Source: Mesonia oceanica (GTDB lineage Bacteria; Bacteroidota; Bacteroidia; Flavobacteriales; Flavobacteriaceae). From it: DNA of 64,000 bases. Made by a program: the position numbers and the translations under genes. The notes beneath the pieces are model-generated. The model was not told the DNA's origin. It was given only the letters and a program-made list of their open reading frames with translations, and did not search any database. Shown here in pieces: positions 17,470 to 26,436 of the stretch (within the stretch, counting starts at the first letter, position 1; the number at the start of each line of letters is the position of its first letter). The DNA is taken from contig NZ_CABVMM010000009.1 of assembly GCF_902499555.1 (NCBI RefSeq), positions 29,178 through 93,177 on the forward strand, in the 5' to 3' direction.

Positions 17470-20064
17470 TTAGAAAGGATAATTAATTCCAACATTGTAA
17501 ACGGCATTGGCAAAATTATACTGCTTAAACCATTCTTGCTTGTTATAAGCAGGGTTGTATGTTTTAAAACCTACATCAAAACGAATCACAAAAAAGCTAA
17601 GGTCGTAACGTAAACCCAATCCTGAGCTTACGGCCAGTTCTTTGAAATCTTTGAAGGAAGAAAATTTAGATCGTTCATCTTCTACATTGTCCAGTACATT
17701 CCAAATATTACCAGCATCTATAAAAATAGCACTATTTAAAGAACCAAATAGATTGAAACGATATTCTGCATTGAGGGTAACTTTCATATTGGCTTCGTTA
17801 AATTCGTTTAAGCTACCAGAACTTCCGGGGCCTAAATCGTAAGCTTGCCAACCACGGTTATCGTTAGCGCCACCAGCAAAAAAACTTCTTGCAAAAGGGA
17901 TGCTGTTGGAGTTTCCATAAGGAATGGCAATTCCTCCTAAAGCGCGAATAGCTAAAATATTCTTTTGACCAAAATCCCAATGTTTGATAAAGTCGGTTTC
18001 AAGCTTTCCATACTGTGAAAATTCGACCCCAAATACCTCATAATTGTCATTGTTGTTTTTGTCTAAATTTAATAAGGGGGCAACTAATGAAAGCGTATTT
18101 CCTGCCGCTTCTATTTTGAACCGAAACTGTGTAAACTCTTCATCATAAATATTTTCCCTTGTGTTTTTAATATAGTTGAAGTTGGAAGCGAGAATTAAAT
18201 TGTCTTGAGTTAATCTATCGCGACGTTCAATAATGTTTCTCGTAATTTGGTTTTCCTGACGGGTTAAATTATAAGTATTATTGTTAAAATCATTAATAAA
18301 ACCTCTTGTTCCTTCAGGGACGATTAAATCGGGTGCATTGTCGTCTGAAATATTATTATCTTCTTCAAAATAAGAAGCATCTACTTGGTCTGAATTAGTT
18401 TGTGCAATATCATTTAATCGGTTGTAGGAATTTCGGTATACGTTAAAGTAATTTCCCGTGTTTAAATTCCTTACATATTGAAGATCTAGCAAATCTAATT
18501 TATGAGTTAATTCATTGTTGGGATACCAGCGGTAATTTAATTTCCCGGTGACGTTCTGTTTGTCCAATCCAATGTTTTCTTGTGAACTTACCCCAACGCT
18601 AAAAGTGGTAAAAGGCGACATAGATTTCGGGATAATCCTATCGGTATTAATGGGGAAGGCGATTTTTGGAAAAGAAAGACTAACGTCTGCGCCAATTTCA
18701 GAAATATTAAAGAATCGGTCCTCGCTATCGGAAGCATCTTTAGAAGAGCCTATACTTCCACGACCTCCAATTTCAAAAGTTTCGGCACCCCCAAATACAT
18801 TCCTAATCAACAGCGAACCTCCAAAACCAATCCCGAAATCTTGAATATTACTTCGAGAAACATCAGAATTAAAATCGACCCCAAATTTTGGTTTTGGGGT
18901 TAAAAAAATATTAGTGATTAATTTAGTTCCTGTAGAATCTCTTGGATCCGGCATATATTGAATATCGGGATATTTAAAAATTCCCAATTCATTCATTCTT
19001 CTATAAGTAAGCGACCTTGCCCGGTCACTATATACTTCTCCTTTTTTTATAAAAACAGCATCTGCTATTGCTTTTGGTTTGTATTCTAAATCTTCAAAGC
19101 TGTAAAGCGTATACCCTTCATAGCTGGCAGAGTCGGTAATCGGTTTATCTTGATTAGAATATGTGTAATCTGTAAAAATATTCACATCACTAATAAAATG
19201 CTTTCGATAGGGAACCGTGTAAGCAGTGTCTTCTTTTTGAATGTTGCGATCGGCAATTACCAAATCTATATTGGCTTTATGATTGGTATTGATTGTATCA
19301 GCTTCAAAGGTGATATATTCTTGCTCAAAATGATAAAATCCATTATTTCTGAATAACGCAACTATCCGTTGTCTTTCAGCATCAAAATTTTCAGTTTCAA
19401 ATTGCTGCCCGTTTTTAATTAAGGCTTCCTTTTTATACATTTGATAGACTGAATCTGCTTGTGGGGAAGCGATCCTTTCTGAAATGGAATCGAGTATATA
19501 AGCTTGATGAGGTTTTATAAAATAATCTACTTTCGCCCGCTTATTTTTTTCTTTTTCAATTTTAAAATCGGTTTCTGCATTAAACCAACCGTGGTTCCAG
19601 TACCAAGCCTTTAAACGGTTTGATGAGCGTTCTGTTTTTTGTTTACTTACAATAACGGGAGCTTCTCCTGTTTCTTCTAAAAACTCATTAAATTCAACAT
19701 AAGATTGTCCTAATTTTTCTACTTGCTTTTTAGATAAAAACTTAATTAGGCGTTCTTCACGTTTAGGCTTTTTATGAAGCCAATTGTAAAAAGTAGTGTC
19801 GGGATTAGGATTTGCTATATTGTAAATATGGAGTTTTAACGGAATTCCTAATAAAGGTAATTTTACATTAGGTTCTTGGTAGAGTTGATTGTAAATAGTT
19901 CTATTTTTAATGCGCTCTCCATTTTCTAAAATGTTGTTTTTAACCAATAAGTGCTGGCCTTCTTTAACCTTTTTTGTTGCATTACAGGAAATAATGAGCA
20001 ATACCAACAGAATTAATGATATTTTTGCGGGGAAGGATTTCAAACAAAAAAAATTAAGTTTCAA
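17470..20064 (-). CDS. tamL: TamL, lipid-anchored BamA/TamA-like outer-membrane protein
   Basis: 864 residues. A lipoprotein signal ends in LLIISC, so the cysteine is acylated; then come POTRA-like domains (about 30-380, e.g. LKAWYWNHGWFNAETDF and RMNELGIFKYPDIQYMP) and a C-terminal 16-strand-type beta barrel ending in phenylalanine. The motif GGANDNRGWQAYDLGPG is the conserved Omp85 RGF-like loop. This is the Bacteroidota TamA homologue that inserts outer-membrane proteins with TamB. No ATG is in frame; start is TTG at 20064 or, giving a tidier signal peptide, TTG at 20043. tamB is not adjacent here. Divergent from the RNA methyltransferase, only 14-35 bp apart. Confidence 0.88.
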   Translation of the reverse strand: MKLNFFCLKSFPAKISLILLVLLIISCNATKKVKEGQHLLVKNNILENGERIKNRTIYNQLYQEPNVKLPLLGIPLKLHIYNIANPNPDTTFYNWLHKKPKREERLIKFLSKKQVEKLGQSYVEFNEFLEETGEAPVIVSKQKTERSSNRLKAWYWNHGWFNAETDFKIEKEKNKRAKVDYFIKPHQAYILDSISERIASPQADSVYQMYKKEALIKNGQQFETENFDAERQRIVALFRNNGFYHFEQEYITFEADTINTNHKANIDLVIADRNIQKEDTAYTVPYRKHFISDVNIFTDYTYSNQDKPITDSASYEGYTLYSFEDLEYKPKAIADAVFIKKGEVYSDRARSLTYRRMNELGIFKYPDIQYMPDPRDSTGTKLITNIFLTPKPKFGVDFNSDVSRSNIQDFGIGFGGSLLIRNVFGGAETFEIGGRGSIGSSKDASDSEDRFFNISEIGADVSLSFPKIAFPINTDRIIPKSMSPFTTFSVGVSSQENIGLDKQNVTGKLNYRWYPNNELTHKLDLLDLQYVRNLNTGNYFNVYRNSYNRLNDIAQTNSDQVDASYFEEDNNISDDNAPDLIVPEGTRGFINDFNNNTYNLTRQENQITRNIIERRDRLTQDNLILASNFNYIKNTRENIYDEEFTQFRFKIEAAGNTLSLVAPLLNLDKNNNDNYEVFGVEFSQYGKLETDFIKHWDFGQKNILAIRALGGIAIPYGNSNSIPFARSFFAGGANDNRGWQAYDLGPGSSGSLNEFNEANMKVTLNAEYRFNLFGSLNSAIFIDAGNIWNVLDNVEDERSKFSSFKDFKELAVSSGLGLRYDLSFFVIRFDVGFKTYNPAYNKQEWFKQYNFANAVYNVGINYPF

Positions 20065-20078
20065 AAATACGTCATTTT

Positions 20079-20801
20079 ATGCTTAGCAAAAGCCAAATAA
20101 AGTTAATAAACAGTCTATCTCAAAAAAAATATCGACAAAAAAACGGATTGTTTATTGCTGAAGGTATAAAAGTGATCAAAGAGCTCTTAAATTCTAACTT
20201 CGAATTGGAGCGTTTATTTTCTCAAGCTGATATATTTTTTACAGAAAAAGATAAAATGCAGTTGTTGGAAGACAATGAACTTAATAAAATTACCAAGCTA
20301 AGTACTTCTCAAACAGCTTTGGCATTGTTTAAAATTCCACAGAAGAAAATTGAAATAAATGAAAATTTTATAGTTGCCTTGGATGGTGTTCGGGATCCCG
20401 GGAATTTGGGTACGATTATCAGGCTCTGTGATTGGTTTGGGGTGAAGCAATTGCTTTGCTCTCAAGATACAGTAGATTGTTACAACCCAAAAGTGATACA
20501 GGCTACGATGGGTAGTATAGCTAGGGTAGAAGTGATTTATACTAATTTGAAGGAAGAACTTCCTAGCTTGAAGCTTCCTTTGTTTGGGACTTTTATGAGC
20601 GGCGAAAACGTATATGAATCTTCGCTTCCTTCTGAAGGGATTTTAGTGTTAGGAAACGAAGCCAACGGAATTACTGATGATATCGAACAAATGATCACCA
20701 ATAAGCTAAGTATACCTCAATTTGGCAATGTGAAAAATACTGAAAGTTTGAATGTTGCTACGGCTACGGCTATCTTTTTAAGTGAATTTAAACGCCGGTG
20801 A
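20079..20801 (+). CDS. TrmH/SpoU family RNA 2'-O-methyltransferase
   Basis: 240 residues. N-terminal RNA-binding part with SLSQKKYRQKNGLFIAEG (about 10-27), then the SPOUT knot domain: VALDGVRDPGNLGTIIRLCDW (motif 1, about 104-124), LVLGNEANGI (motif 2, about 187-196) and IPQFGNVKNTESLNVATATAI (motif 3). It should methylate a ribose in tRNA or 23S rRNA using S-adenosylmethionine; the exact nucleotide cannot be read. Starts at ATG 20079, very close to the divergent tamL start; a TATTTTTG box at 20020-20027 lies inside tamL. Ends 3 bp from the convergent porT gene. Confidence 0.88.
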   Translation: MLSKSQIKLINSLSQKKYRQKNGLFIAEGIKVIKELLNSNFELERLFSQADIFFTEKDKMQLLEDNELNKITKLSTSQTALALFKIPQKKIEINENFIVALDGVRDPGNLGTIIRLCDWFGVKQLLCSQDTVDCYNPKVIQATMGSIARVEVIYTNLKEELPSLKLPLFGTFMSGENVYESSLPSEGILVLGNEANGITDDIEQMITNKLSIPQFGNVKNTESLNVATATAIFLSEFKRR

Positions 20802-20804
20802 TTT

Positions 20805-21500
20805 TTACTGAAAAGTGAAATTGATAAAAACTCCACGAGAAGACATCTGGTCTATATTTCCCGTATAGGGACTGTTAGGGTCTATGTCTCTTTTTAATTC
20901 ATCATTAATAGCGAAAACTCCACGAATAGAAGGAGTGAATTTAAAGAAGAACATATATAAATCTACTCCAAAACCAATTTCGTAATAGTATGTTTTACTG
21001 TTCATCCTGAATTCTCCGGCACTGTTGTCATCCGGATTTTTTTCATTACTGGAAAGGTTGATAGAAGTAGAAACTCCACCCACTACAAAAGGTTTGAAAT
21101 TATTCAACCTCTTAGTAGAAAATTTCATTAGAAGCGGAATGTGTACATAAGTAGATTTAACTTCCCTTAAATTGTCCTCTGGTATTTCGGGAAAGGTAAT
21201 TTCACGGTTCACGAATAAAACACCGGGTTCTAGACGTAAATCCATGTAATCGTTAATGCGAAGGTTCCCAATAAGGCCAACGTTAAAGCCTACATTTTTT
21301 TTCACTATTAAGTCTTCGGTAGGATGTTCTTTGTAATTAAACTTAAAATCGTAATTATTAAAGCCTAAAAAATAACCCCAAGACCATCTTTTCTGATCGA
21401 AATTCTCGAGGTTCTTAATCTTTTCTTTCGTGAAAAGTTGGGCCTTCGTACTTTGAAAACTTAGTGTGAGTATGGTTAAAACAACAATTAATCTCTTCAT
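20805..21500 (-). CDS. porT: PorT-family outer-membrane beta-barrel protein (type IX secretion / gliding)
   Basis: 231 residues from the ATG at 21500. The frame is open further upstream, but that would run into ubiE and destroy the signal peptide (MKRLIVVLTILTLSFQSTKAQ). The mature protein has alternating strands typical of an 8-stranded barrel with WSWGYFLGFNNYDFKF near the start and a terminal FINFTFQ. Size, signal and the tight ubiE-porT pairing (4 bp gap) match PorT, an outer-membrane component needed for type IX secretion in Porphyromonas and gliding bacteria. Also matches the generic porin/outer-membrane beta-barrel family; PorT is the better call from context. Confidence 0.8.
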   Translation of the reverse strand: MKRLIVVLTILTLSFQSTKAQLFTKEKIKNLENFDQKRWSWGYFLGFNNYDFKFNYKEHPTEDLIVKKNVGFNVGLIGNLRINDYMDLRLEPGVLFVNREITFPEIPEDNLREVKSTYVHIPLLMKFSTKRLNNFKPFVVGGVSTSINLSSNEKNPDDNSAGEFRMNSKTYYYEIGFGVDLYMFFFKFTPSIRGVFAINDELKRDIDPNSPYTGNIDQMSSRGVFINFTFQ

Positions 21501-21504
21501 ACAA

Positions 21505-22233
21505 TTACTTTGAAGCCGTATATATGGTTGCAACACCAAAAGTTTGGGGCTTATCTTTTACATTTATAAACCCGATATTCTTTAAAATATTGTTGAACTT
21601 TTCTCCATAAGGGAAAACTGCCGCACTATCACTTAAATATTTGTAGGCGACTTTATCCTTAGAGAAAATTTTTCCAATGGTAGGTAAAATATATTTACAA
21701 TGTATGTTATATCCCTGTTTAAAAGGAAACTTGGTAGGTACTGAAGTCTCCAAAACCACAAAAATACCTCCTGGTTTGAGTACACGATAAATTTCTTTTA
21801 AACCATTTTCAAGGGTTTCAAAATTTCTTACTCCAAAGGCAACGGTAATAGCGTCAAAGCTATCTTCTTCAAAAGGAAGCGCTTCAGAATCTCCTTGTAT
21901 GAGTTCCAATTTATTAGCTAAAGAAGAATTGGCTATTTTCTTTCGCCCTACTTTTAGCATCCCTTCTGAAAGGTCTAAGCCTACTACTTTCGGTATTCCT
22001 TCCTGAGCCATGCTAATGGCTAAGTCACCGGTTCCTGTGGCTATGTCCAGTGCATTTTTAGGTTGGGTTTCGGTGACCAACTGGATCACTTTTTTTCTCC
22101 AAGAAGTATCTATCCCAAAAGAAATTACGCGGTTAAGGCCATCGTAATTTTCTGAAATGGTATCAAACATTTGTTCTACCTGCTTTTTCTTGGTAAGCTT
22201 AGAATCTTTGTAAGGGGTTACCTTTTTAGACAT
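21505..22233 (-). CDS. ubiE: Demethylmenaquinone methyltransferase
   Basis: 242 residues from ATG 22233. A 6-codon upstream extension to 22251 is possible, but the promoter box at 22249-22256 overlaps it, so I reject it. S-adenosylmethionine-dependent C-methylation of demethylmenaquinone, last step of menaquinone synthesis; Bacteroidota use menaquinone, which also serves the Nqr complex. Motifs: ENYDGLNRVISFGIDTSWR (about 26-44), ALDIATGTGDLAISMA (SAM motif I), GVRNFETLENGLKEIYRVLKPGG. First gene of ubiE-porT. Call secure. Confidence 0.93.
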   Translation of the reverse strand: MSKKVTPYKDSKLTKKKQVEQMFDTISENYDGLNRVISFGIDTSWRKKVIQLVTETQPKNALDIATGTGDLAISMAQEGIPKVVGLDLSEGMLKVGRKKIANSSLANKLELIQGDSEALPFEEDSFDAITVAFGVRNFETLENGLKEIYRVLKPGGIFVVLETSVPTKFPFKQGYNIHCKYILPTIGKIFSKDKVAYKYLSDSAAVFPYGEKFNNILKNIGFINVKDKPQTFGVATIYTASK

Positions 22234-22248
22234 AGCAAAAAATTTTGG

Positions 22249-22256
22249 CAAAGATA
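22249..22256 (-). promoter_or_regulatory. Predicted -7 promoter box of ubiE-porT
   Basis: Minus strand reads TATCTTTG, exact TAnnTTTG, 23 nt before the ubiE ATG at 22233. The leader would be about 9-10 nt. It also decides the ubiE start. Confidence 0.55.
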
Positions 22257-22333
22257 ATATTTATGAACCACAAATAGCTTCAAGCTTTAAAAAATTGCCA
22301 GATAAGGCGTTAAAGGATATCTGTAAAATAAAC

Positions 22334-22341
22334 TATCTTTG
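22334..22341 (+). promoter_or_regulatory. Predicted -7 promoter box of trkAH
   Basis: TATCTTTG, exact TAnnTTTG, 35 nt before the trkA ATG. It overlaps the TTG that would otherwise extend trkA upstream, supporting the later start. With the box at 22249-22256 it forms a divergent promoter region. Confidence 0.55.
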
Positions 22342-22368
22342 TTACTTTGTGAAAAATTTCATCTTTAT

Positions 22369-23718
22369 ATGAAAATTATTATTGCGGGAGCAGGAGAAGT
22401 AGGTTTTCATTTAGCAAAATTGCTATCTTTTGAATCTCAAGATATTACCTTAATAGATAACGATAAGTATAACCTAGAATATGCAGATACTCATTTAGAT
22501 ATCAGAACTATTAAAGGTGATGCCACTTCTATAAAAGTTTTAAATGACTCACAAGTAAAGGGTGTAGATTTGGTAATTAGCGTAACCTCTAGTGAAACTA
22601 CCAATATTACGGTTTGTGTATTGTCTAAACAATTGGGCGCCAAACGTACAGTAGCCCGAATATCTAATACAGAATTTTTAGAAAATAAAGATGAAATAGG
22701 TTTTAAACGCTTTGGGATAGATGAACTGATTTCTCCGGAAGCCTTGGCCGCAAAAGAGATTGAATTACTTTTAGACCAATCTGCATTTAACGATACTTTT
22801 CAGTTTGAAGATGGAGCATTAACGATGGTGGGATTTAAACTGTCCACAAATGCTTCCTTTGTTAGAAAAAGTGTAAAAGAAGCAGCCGAAATTTTTCCTG
22901 CACTTCATTTTGTGCCCATTGCCATTCAACGTTTTAGTACACAATATACTTTAATTCCACGTGGAGATACGCAGTTTCGGGAAGGTGATCAGGTATATTT
23001 TATCACTACTCCTGATGGAGTGGAAGAGCTTTTTAAACTCACCGGAAAAGTAAAACAGGAGATTAAAAACGTCATGATTCTTGGGGGAAGTAAAATAGGT
23101 AGAAGAACCGCCAAGGATTTGAGTGATAAAAAATTCAATGTCAAACTTATTGAACACGATAAAGAAAAAGCATTTGAACTTGCCGATGAGCTTCCTAAGG
23201 TTTTAGTGATTAATGGAGATGGCCGTAATGTAGAATTATTGGAAGAAGAGAATATTCATGATATGGATGCTTTTATTGCGCTTACCGGAAATTCTGAGAC
23301 CAATATTATGTCTTGCTTAGTAGCTAAATCCAAAACTGTAAGAAAAACCATAGCGCTGGTAGAGAACATGGATTATTTTCAATTGAGCCATTCTATAGGT
23401 ATCAATACTTTAATTAATAAAAAACTACTAGCGGCTAATAATATTTTTAGGTACGTAAGAAAAGGAGAGGTGGTAGCGATGACTAAACTCAACAATATGA
23501 ATGCTGAATTGTTGGAGTTTATCGTTAATTCTTCTTCTAAAGTCTGTAACAAAAGAATTGTAGATGTAGATTTGCCACGCTCTTCTATTATTGGTGGAGT
23601 AGTGAGGGATGGGAAAGGACTAATCGCTTTAGGGGATTTTAAAATTGCAGAAGGAGACCGGGTAGTAGTTTGTTGCTTGCCAAGGTCGATTAAAAAGGTA
23701 GAAAAACTCTTCTTGTAA
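22369..23718 (+). CDS. trkA: Trk system potassium uptake regulatory subunit
   Basis: 449 residues from ATG 22369. Two RCK modules in tandem: RCK_N with MKIIIAGAGEVGFHLAKLL and the acidic LIDNDKYNLE (NAD(H)-binding), RCK_C (about 135-215), then a second RCK_N (VMILGGSKIGRRTAKDL, about 225-241) and RCK_C (about 365-449). It forms the cytoplasmic ring that gates TrkH in response to nucleotides. It overlaps trkH by one base (TAATG at 23716-23720), so the two are coupled. Predicted promoter at 22334. Call secure. Confidence 0.93.
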   Translation: MKIIIAGAGEVGFHLAKLLSFESQDITLIDNDKYNLEYADTHLDIRTIKGDATSIKVLNDSQVKGVDLVISVTSSETTNITVCVLSKQLGAKRTVARISNTEFLENKDEIGFKRFGIDELISPEALAAKEIELLLDQSAFNDTFQFEDGALTMVGFKLSTNASFVRKSVKEAAEIFPALHFVPIAIQRFSTQYTLIPRGDTQFREGDQVYFITTPDGVEELFKLTGKVKQEIKNVMILGGSKIGRRTAKDLSDKKFNVKLIEHDKEKAFELADELPKVLVINGDGRNVELLEEENIHDMDAFIALTGNSETNIMSCLVAKSKTVRKTIALVENMDYFQLSHSIGINTLINKKLLAANNIFRYVRKGEVVAMTKLNNMNAELLEFIVNSSSKVCNKRIVDVDLPRSSIIGGVVRDGKGLIALGDFKIAEGDRVVVCCLPRSIKKVEKLFL

Positions 23719-25214
23719 TGCCAAAACTCAACTATAAAATTATCCTTCACATTATGGGATTGCTATTGGTTTGCAACGGCGGTTTCATGATTTTTGCCTG
23801 TTTCGTAAGTTGGTATTATGAAGATGGGGTAACCGTTCAGATATTAGGAGCTTCAGTTACTACCATGTTGTTGGGGATGGGACTTATGTTTTTTACCCGA
23901 AACCATCGTAAAGAAATGAAACAACGGGAAGGTTACATTATTGTAACTTTTGGTTGGGTTTTTATGACACTTAGTGGTATGCTGCCTTACCTTTTTTCAG
24001 AAGCCATACCTACAGTGACCAATGCCTTTTTTGAAACTATGTCTGGTTATACTACGACCGGAGCAACTATTTTAAACGATATAGAAGTAATCCCTAAGGG
24101 GATTTTATTTTGGCGTAGTTTAACCCATTGGATTGGCGGAATGGGAATTATCGTTCTCGCCGTGGCAATTTTACCTTTATTGGGTATTGGAGGAATGCAG
24201 CTTTTTTCAGCAGAAGCACCCGGACCGAGTGCCGATAAATTAAAACCCAGAATTACCGATACTGCTAAACGACTTTGGTTTATTTATGTGGGCTATACCA
24301 TTGCAGAGACTATTTTGTTGAAAGTTGCGGGAATGAGTCTTTTTGATGCGGCTAATCACGCTTTAAGTACACTTTCCACAGGTGGTTTTTCTACCAAAAA
24401 TGCCAGCGTTGCCTATTGGAATAACCAACCTATTATTCAGTATATTATTATCCTGTTTATGTTCTTGGCAGGGACTAATTTTGTGTTAAGTTATTTTTGC
24501 TTTAAGGGAAGGATTCAGCGAGTACTGAGGGATGAAGAATTTAAATGGTATTGTATTTTTATTTCTGCGTTTACACTCGTAGCATCCTTACTCATTTATT
24601 TTGAAGCTGATGTAGGAGTATCTTCTATAGCACATCCAATGGTTTGGGGAGAAGGAGAAAGTGCTTTTCGGCATGCCTTATTTTCTGTATTAAGTGTAAT
24701 TACTACCACAGGATTTGTATCTGCAGATTTTAGTTTGTGGACGCCTTTTCTGACCATCTTTTTCTTCGGAATGTTTTTCTTGGGGGGTTCCGCAGGATCT
24801 ACCTCCGGTGGCGTGAAAGTAGTACGACATATTATCATGATCCGTAACGGGATTACAGAATTTAAAAGAACTCTCCATCCCAATGCTGTTTTACCGGTCC
24901 GTTATAATGACAGGAGTATAAAAGGGGAGATTGTTTTTAATATTTTAGGATTCTTTATCCTTTATATGTTAGCTTTTATTATTGGAGCTATAGGATTAGC
25001 TGCTTTGGGATTAGATTTTCCTACCTCTATTGGTGGAGCGGCTTCTTCTTTAGGGAATATTGGTCCGGCCTTTGGTTCTTTAAGTCCGGTGAATAATTTT
25101 GATGCTTTGCCTTCTCCCGGCAAATGGTGGTGTGCTTTTTTAATGCTTATTGGTAGATTAGAACTCTTCACTGTGTTGATTATTCTAACTCCGTTTTTTT
25201 GGAGAAATAGGTGA
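23718..25214 (+). CDS. trkH: Trk system potassium transporter membrane subunit
   Basis: 498 residues with about 10-12 membrane helices. Four pore-loop repeats with filter-like motifs are visible: SGYTTTGAT (about 110-118), STGGFST (about 217-223), VITTTGFVSADFS (about 329-341) and SLGNIGPAFG (about 446-455). HWIGGMGIIVL follows the first pore. This is the K+-conducting subunit in the inner membrane, gated by TrkA. It starts at the ATG overlapping the trkA stop and ends just before a terminator that belongs to the convergent purT transcript. Call secure. Confidence 0.93.
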   Translation: MPKLNYKIILHIMGLLLVCNGGFMIFACFVSWYYEDGVTVQILGASVTTMLLGMGLMFFTRNHRKEMKQREGYIIVTFGWVFMTLSGMLPYLFSEAIPTVTNAFFETMSGYTTTGATILNDIEVIPKGILFWRSLTHWIGGMGIIVLAVAILPLLGIGGMQLFSAEAPGPSADKLKPRITDTAKRLWFIYVGYTIAETILLKVAGMSLFDAANHALSTLSTGGFSTKNASVAYWNNQPIIQYIIILFMFLAGTNFVLSYFCFKGRIQRVLRDEEFKWYCIFISAFTLVASLLIYFEADVGVSSIAHPMVWGEGESAFRHALFSVLSVITTTGFVSADFSLWTPFLTIFFFGMFFLGGSAGSTSGGVKVVRHIIMIRNGITEFKRTLHPNAVLPVRYNDRSIKGEIVFNILGFFILYMLAFIIGAIGLAALGLDFPTSIGGAASSLGNIGPAFGSLSPVNNFDALPSPGKWWCAFLMLIGRLELFTVLIILTPFFWRNR

Positions 25215-25243
25215 TAAAAAAAGGAGAGTTAAAAAACTCTCCT
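25215..25243 (-). terminator. Intrinsic terminator of purT
   Basis: AGGAGAGTT (25222-25230) pairs with AACTCTCCT (25235-25243), loop AAAA. On the minus strand it is followed by seven Ts (25221 to 25215). It starts one base after the trkH stop; the plus-strand side has no strong T-run. Confidence 0.85.
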
Positions 25244-25269
25244 AGAAATTTTTATAGGGAAAAATGTAA

Positions 25270-26433
25270 TTACTCTACATAAACTTTGCTAGCCAATTCT
25301 TTGGCGCGTTGTGCAATTTCTTCCGGATTTTTGGTTTTTTCATCATAAGTTAAAACAACACCCATTCTTCGGTTGGGTCTTGAGATAGGCTTACCAAAAA
25401 CTCTAAAATCAGATTTTTCTTCCGCAGCAATTTTTTCCAATCCTTTTACTTCAGGATGATCTAAGTGTTCTTTTGCTAAAATCACTGCACTCGCTCCGGC
25501 TCTTTCTAAAGTAACTTCAGAAATAGGTAAGCTCAATATTGCTCGTAAATGCAATTCAAATTCATTAAAATTTTGTGTATTAGCCAAAGTGGCCATTCCG
25601 GTATCGTGTGGTCGTGGACTTAATTCTGAAAAGTAAACGCCGTTTTCTTCAGACACAAAAAATTCGACTCCCCAAATTCCGGCTCCACCTAATGCTTGGG
25701 TTACTTCTGCAGCCATTTTCTGAGCCGTCTCTAGATGCGCATCTTTCATCGTAGCCGGTTGCCAACTTTCTCGGTAATCTCCATCTTCTTGACGGTGACC
25801 TATTGCTGGACAAAACAAGGTGTTTCCATTGTTTTGTGTTACCGTTAACAAAGTAATTTCGTAATCGAACTTGATAAACTCCTCAACAATTACTTCTACT
25901 AAATCGCCACGTGAACCTTCCAAAGCATAATTCCAAGCTTTTTCGATTTGATCTTGCGTTTTAATTAAACTTTGTCCTTTTCCGCTGGAAGACATAAGAG
26001 GTTTAATAACGCAGGGTAAACCAATCTCTTTAATTGATTGTTGTAAAGTTTCTAAGGAAGTTGCATAGCGATAACCTGCTGTTTTAAGGTTGAGGTCTTT
26101 AGCAGCTAAATCCCGAATGGCTTTTCGGTTCATGGTGTAATTTGCTGCTTTTGCAGAAGGGACTACCTTGATGCCTTGCTTTTCGTAATCGTAAAAACGC
26201 TCCGTTCTAATCGATTCGACTTCAGGAACAATAAAATCTGGTTGGTGTTTTGCAACAATTTTATCTAAAGCATCGCCATCGAGCATATTGATAACTTCAA
26301 AACCATCAGCCACTTGCATGGCCGGCGCATTTTTATAACTATCTACAGCAATTACAGTTTGGGCAATTCGCTGTGCTGCAATGGTAAATTCTTTTCCTAA
26401 TTCTCCACTTCCCAGTAATAAAAATTTTGCCAT
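25270..26433 (-). CDS. purT: Formate-dependent phosphoribosylglycinamide formyltransferase (GAR transformylase 2)
   Basis: 387 residues. ATP-grasp enzyme that forms formyl-GAR from GAR, formate and ATP, the folate-independent third step of purine synthesis. Motifs: [12 protein letters not shown] at the N-terminus, [17 protein letters not shown] (ATP loop, about 145-161), [42 protein letters not shown] with metal-binding Glu and Asn/Ser. Last gene of the transcript desaturase-aminotransferase-purT, 3 bp after the aminotransferase. Cytoplasmic. Call secure. Confidence 0.95.
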   Translation of the reverse strand: MAKFLLLGSGELGKEFTIAAQRIAQTVIAVDSYKNAPAMQVADGFEVINMLDGDALDKIVAKHQPDFIVPEVESIRTERFYDYEKQGIKVVPSAKAANYTMNRKAIRDLAAKDLNLKTAGYRYATSLETLQQSIKEIGLPCVIKPLMSSSGKGQSLIKTQDQIEKAWNYALEGSRGDLVEVIVEEFIKFDYEITLLTVTQNNGNTLFCPAIGHRQEDGDYRESWQPATMKDAHLETAQKMAAEVTQALGGAGIWGVEFFVSEENGVYFSELSPRPHDTGMATLANTQNFNEFELHLRAILSLPISEVTLERAGASAVILAKEHLDHPEVKGLEKIAAEEKSDFRVFGKPISRPNRRMGVVLTYDEKTKNPEEIAQRAKELASKVYVE

Positions 26434-26436
26434 AAT

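Noticed and set aside
22339..22368. Upstream TTG extension of trkA
   Set aside because: TTG overlaps the TATCTTTG box; MKIIIAGAGEVG at 22369 is the conserved start.
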